Made by a program: the position numbers and the translations under genes
Source: Luteimonas granuli
Lineage (GTDB): Bacteria > Pseudomonadota > Gammaproteobacteria > Xanthomonadales > Xanthomonadaceae
Direction of reading: 5' to 3'
Length of the DNA stretch: 64,000 nucleotides
NCBI RefSeq assembly: GCF_007795095.1
Contig: NZ_CP042218.1
Coordinates: 1,798,001 to 1,862,000, forward strand
Notes under the pieces: generated by a model
The model's input: only the letters and a program-made list of their open reading frames with translations
Database searches by the model: none
Told to the model about the DNA's origin: nothing
Shown here: piece by piece, positions 60,832 through 64,000 of the stretch
How positions within the stretch are numbered: position 1 is the stretch's first letter
Layout: every line of letters begins with the position of its first letter

Positions 60832-60918
60832 GCGCAACCAACGATGCACGCCCAGCGCCGAACGCTCAAGCCGGCCCTGGGCGTGTTCCTTTTCCAGCTA
60901 CCGACCAAGGCCACCCCC

Positions 60919-62151
60919 ATGACCTCGAATGTCCGTCGCCGCGCCCTTCCCGTGCTTGCCGCACTCACGCTCGCCCTCGCCGCCTGTGGCGGTGGCGGAC
61001 AGGATGCGGAGCCGCCGAAGCCGGCGGTGACCGTCGCCGTCCTCGAATCCGGGCCGGTCACCCTCCGCCGCGAGCTGCCGGGCCGGACCAGTGCCTGGCT
61101 GGTGGCCGAGGTCCGACCCCAGGTCAATGGCCTGGTCGCCAAGCGGCTGTTCACCGAGGGCGACATCGTCGAGGCCGGCCAGCCCCTGTACCAGATCGAC
61201 GACGCCAGCTATCGCGCGGCCGCCAACAGCGCGCGCGCCCAGCTGAAGCGCGCGGAGGCCACCCTCGTCGCCGCACGGCTCACCGCACGCCGCACCGGCG
61301 AGCTGGTGGAAGTGAGCGCCGTCAGCAAGCAGGACCATGACAACGCCGTGGCGGCGCTGGGCCAGGCCGAGGCCGACGTCGGCGCCGCCCGAGCGGCGCT
61401 GGACGCCGCCAACGTCACCCTGGGCTACGCGCGCATCACGTCACCGATCAACGGCCGCATCGGTCGCTCCAGCGTCACCCAGGGCGCCCTGGTGACCGCC
61501 AACCAGCCCCAGGCGCTGGCCACCGTGCAGCAGCTCGATCCGATCCATGTCGACCTCACCCAGTCCAGCGCCGAACTGCTGGAGCTCCGCCGCTCGCTGG
61601 CCGAAGGCCGGCTCGAGCGTGGGGAAGAGGCCATGGCGGTCACGATCCTCATGGAGGACGGCAGCGAATTCCAGCATCCCGGCGCCCTGAAGTTCTCCGA
61701 GGTCGCGGTCGATCCGCGCACCGGCAGCTACACCCTGCGCGTCGAAGTGCCCAATCCCGACCATGTGCTGATGCCCGGCATGTACGTGCGCGCCATGCTC
61801 GGCGCGGGCGTGCGCAAGGACGCGGTGCTGGTGCCGCAACGCGGCATCGCCCGCGACCCCAAGGGCAACACCACGGCGATGGTGGTCAATGCCGAAGGCG
61901 TGGTCGAACAGCGGCCGGTGGTGGTCAGCCGGACCATCGGCGACCAGTGGCTGGTCGAGTCCGGCCTGGCCGCGGGCGACCGCGTGGTGATCGAAGGCCT
62001 GCAGAAGATCGGACCCGGCGCCGCGGTGGAGGTGACGGAGGAAGTCCGCGCCGCGGGCGCGCCCGCCGCCGTGGCACCGGCGACCGCCACCGCCGATGCA
62101 GCCGATGCGGGCGACGCGACCGACGCCGCCATCCCGGCCGGTCAGGAGTAA
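60919..62151 (+). CDS. RND efflux membrane-fusion protein (AcrA/MexA/SmeA type)
   Basis: A 410-residue periplasmic adaptor lipoprotein: signal RRALPVLAALTLALAAC with lipobox LAAC, then two biotinyl-lipoyl halves around an alpha-hairpin (ARAQLKRAEATLVAARLTAR). ARITSPINGRIGRSSVTQGA and VPQRGIARDPKGNTTAMVV are canonical. It links the inner-membrane pump to an outer-membrane channel. ATG 60919 lies eight bases after AAGG; upstream in-frame codons lack a lipoprotein signal at the right place. The tail is Ala/Pro-rich. Confidence 0.95.
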   Translation: MTSNVRRRALPVLAALTLALAACGGGGQDAEPPKPAVTVAVLESGPVTLRRELPGRTSAWLVAEVRPQVNGLVAKRLFTEGDIVEAGQPLYQIDDASYRAAANSARAQLKRAEATLVAARLTARRTGELVEVSAVSKQDHDNAVAALGQAEADVGAARAALDAANVTLGYARITSPINGRIGRSSVTQGALVTANQPQALATVQQLDPIHVDLTQSSAELLELRRSLAEGRLERGEEAMAVTILMEDGSEFQHPGALKFSEVAVDPRTGSYTLRVEVPNPDHVLMPGMYVRAMLGAGVRKDAVLVPQRGIARDPKGNTTAMVVNAEGVVEQRPVVVSRTIGDQWLVESGLAAGDRVVIEGLQKIGPGAAVEVTEEVRAAGAPAAVAPATATADAADAGDATDAAIPAGQE

Positions 62152-62157
62152 GCACGC

Positions 62158-64000
62158 ATGGCACGCTTCTTCATCGACCGGCCCATCTTCGCGTGGGTCA
62201 TCGCGATCATCATCATGCTGGCGGGCGCGCTGTCGATCACCAGCCTGCCGGTGTCCATGTATCCCACCGTGGCTCCACCCGCGGTCGAGATCCGCACCAT
62301 GTATCCGGGCGCATCGGCGCAGGTGCTCGAGGATTCGGTGACCCAGGTCATCGAGCAGAACATGAAGGGCCTCGACGGCCTGATGTACTTCTCGGCGCAG
62401 TCGTCGTCGAACGGCTTCGCGACCATCACCCTGACCTTCGAGAGCGGGACCGATCCCGACATCGCGCAGGTGCAGGTGCAGAACAAGCTGCAGCTGGCGA
62501 TGCCGCTGCTGCCGCAGGAAGTGCAGCGGCAGGGCGTCAACGTCGCCAAGTCGATGACCAGCTTCCTGCAGGTCGTCGGCTTCGTGTCCGAGGACGGCTC
62601 GATGGACGAGATCGACATCGCCGACTACGTCAGCGCCAACATCGTCGATCCGCTCAGCCGCGTGCCCGGCGTCGGCAACATCCAGGTGTTCGGCGGCAAG
62701 TACGCCATGCGCATCTGGCTGGACCCGAACAAGCTGCACGCCTACAAGCTGTCGACCGCCGAGATCACCACTGCGATCCGCGCCCAGAACGCGCAGATCG
62801 CCGTGGGCGTGCTCGGCGGCGCGCCGGCCATCGACGGCCAGCAGATCAACGCCACCATCAACGCCCAGGACCGGCTGCAGACCCCGGAGCAGTTCCGCGA
62901 CATCATCGTGCGCAGCGAGCCCGACGGCTCGGTGCTGCGCCTGGGCGACGTCGCGCGCGTGGAAATGGGCACCGAGACCTACGAGTTCAAGTCGCGCTAC
63001 AACGGCCAGCCGGCCACCGGCGTGGCGATCTCGATGTCCACCGGTGCCAACGCGCTCGACACCGCCGCCGGCGTGCAGGCGGCGATGGACGACCTCCGTC
63101 CCTACTTCCCGCCGGGCCTGAAGGCGGTTCTGCCCTTCGACACCACGCCGTTCGTGAAGGTGTCGATCAAGGGCGTGGTGGTGACCCTGCTCGAGGCCAT
63201 CGCGCTGGTGTTCCTGGTGATGTACCTGTTCCTGCAGAACTTCCGCGCCACGATCATCCCGACGATCGCGGTGCCGGTGGTGCTGCTGGGCACCTTCGCC
63301 GTGCTCGCCGCGCTCGGCTTCTCGGTGAACATGCTGACGATGTTCGCGATGGTGCTGGCGATCGGCCTGCTCGTCGACGACGCCATCGTCGTGGTCGAGA
63401 ACGTCGAGCGCATCATGAGCGAGGAGGGGCTGTCGCCGCTCGAGGCCACGCGCAAGTCGATGGACCAGATCACCGGCGCCCTGGTGGGCATCGGCGTGGT
63501 GCTGTCGGCGGTATTCGTGCCGATGGCCTTCATGTCCGGCTCGACCGGCGTGATCTACCGCCAGTTTTCGGCCACGATCGTGTCGGCGATGGTGCTGTCG
63601 GTGATCGTCGCGATCGTGCTGACGCCGGCGCTGTGCGCGACCATGCTGAAGCCTCTGGAGAAGGGCGGGCAGCACGACTCCGGCAACGGCCTCTTCGCCC
63701 GCTTCTTCCGCCGCTTCAACCGCGGCTTCGACGCCACCAGCCACCGCTACCGCGGCGTGGTCGGCGGCGTGCTGGAGCGGCCGTGGAAGGGCATGGCGGT
63801 GTTCGGCGTGCTGGTGGTGGTGATGGGCCTGATGTTCGTGCGCCTGCCCACCGCCTTCCTGCCCGACGAGGACCAGGGCGTGCTGATGGCGATGATCCAG
63901 ACGCCGGTCGGCGCGACCCAGGCGCGCACCGTGGAATCGATCGAGCGCCTGGAGAAGCACTTCCTCGAGAACGAGCCCGACGCCGTCGAGTCGGTGTTCT
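62158..64000 (+). CDS. RND efflux pump inner-membrane transporter (AcrB/MexB type), 5' part
   Basis: The first 614 codons of an HAE1-family RND pump; the gene runs off the window. It starts [20 protein letters not shown] after AGGAG. The proton-relay aspartates are in [20 protein letters not shown]. Porter-domain segments such as [20 protein letters not shown] and [20 protein letters not shown] are canonical. It should export drugs, dyes or detergents using proton-motive force, together with the membrane-fusion protein. A channel gene, if present, lies beyond the window. Confidence 0.97.
   Translation, partial: MARFFIDRPIFAWVIAIIIMLAGALSITSLPVSMYPTVAPPAVEIRTMYPGASAQVLEDSVTQVIEQNMKGLDGLMYFSAQSSSNGFATITLTFESGTDPDIAQVQVQNKLQLAMPLLPQEVQRQGVNVAKSMTSFLQVVGFVSEDGSMDEIDIADYVSANIVDPLSRVPGVGNIQVFGGKYAMRIWLDPNKLHAYKLSTAEITTAIRAQNAQIAVGVLGGAPAIDGQQINATINAQDRLQTPEQFRDIIVRSEPDGSVLRLGDVARVEMGTETYEFKSRYNGQPATGVAISMSTGANALDTAAGVQAAMDDLRPYFPPGLKAVLPFDTTPFVKVSIKGVVVTLLEAIALVFLVMYLFLQNFRATIIPTIAVPVVLLGTFAVLAALGFSVNMLTMFAMVLAIGLLVDDAIVVVENVERIMSEEGLSPLEATRKSMDQITGALVGIGVVLSAVFVPMAFMSGSTGVIYRQFSATIVSAMVLSVIVAIVLTPALCATMLKPLEKGGQHDSGNGLFARFFRRFNRGFDATSHRYRGVVGGVLERPWKGMAVFGVLVVVMGLMFVRLPTAFLPDEDQGVLMAMIQTPVGATQARTVESIERLEKHFLENEPDAVESVF

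Overview
The window is very GC-rich, gene-dense chromosomal DNA with short operons and frequent ATGA or GTGA start/stop overlaps. Gene content and order point to a gammaproteobacterium of the Lysobacter/Xanthomonas family: topA-smg-dprA-LysM followed by def-fmt-rsmB, a divergent trxA/rhlB pair, ftsE-ftsX, an rpoH and rpoD of xanthomonad type, fabA-fabB, and an effector-like protein with what looks like a XVIPCD tail, the sorting domain of Xanthomonas-type T4SS effectors. The assignment is from protein recognition only; no database search was possible.

Layout. 1-1.2 kb: end of cydA and all of cydB (bd-type oxidase). 1.3-4.9 kb: YcgL and a large membrane/ankyrin protein. 4.9-5.5 kb: intergenic repeat element, copy 1. 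5.5-9.8 kb: rho, trxA and rhlB; both rho and rhlB carry an apparent one-base insertion. 9.9-14.2 kb: ftsE-ftsX, a double-receiver protein, ung and rpoH. 14.2-18.2 kb: ZIP transporter, NYN-domain protein, priA. 18.2-18.6 kb: AT-richer gap with two facing DnaA boxes. 18.6-31.7 kb: DUF3106 protein, MATE pump, sppA, SDR, YciI-like protein, NnrU-like protein, a fused pair of CNNM/HlyC transporters, a CDF metal exporter, two DUF4124 proteins, tsaC. 31.75-33 kb: GH19 lysozyme-like putative T4SS effector with no visible immunity gene beside it. 33.3-43.99 kb: topA, smg, dprA, LysM protein, def-fmt-rsmB and two glycosyltransferases. 44-49.5 kb: two bPH2 proteins, an LpxL-like acyltransferase, dtd, rpoD. 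49.5-53.8 kb: beta-CASP nuclease, small lipoprotein, a tRNA-Ile(CAU) gene split by a group I intron, fabA-fabB. 53.9-59.5 kb: redox cluster of old yellow enzyme, FMN reductase, two pirins, two YceI proteins and a cytochrome b561. 59.6-60.1 kb: repeat element copy 2, inverted relative to copy 1. 60.1-64 kb: TetR regulator divergent from an RND efflux pump (membrane-fusion protein and truncated pump).

How parts fit together. Several modules are housekeeping: cell division, heat-shock and primary sigma factors, uracil repair, replication restart, N-formyl-Met processing, unsaturated fatty-acid synthesis. The regulatory sequence is informative: rpoH has an RpoE-type promoter, and the tetR/RND gap has a perfect palindrome inside a sigma70-like promoter. 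The most unusual items are the self-splicing-type intron in the anticodon loop of tRNA-Ile(CAU); the roughly 550-bp structured repeat that sits twice between convergent genes and keeps its long stems through paired changes; and the orphan effector. Three single-base anomalies in G/C runs (rho, rhlB, CNNM pair) could be sequencing errors and should be checked on reads before any biological reading.
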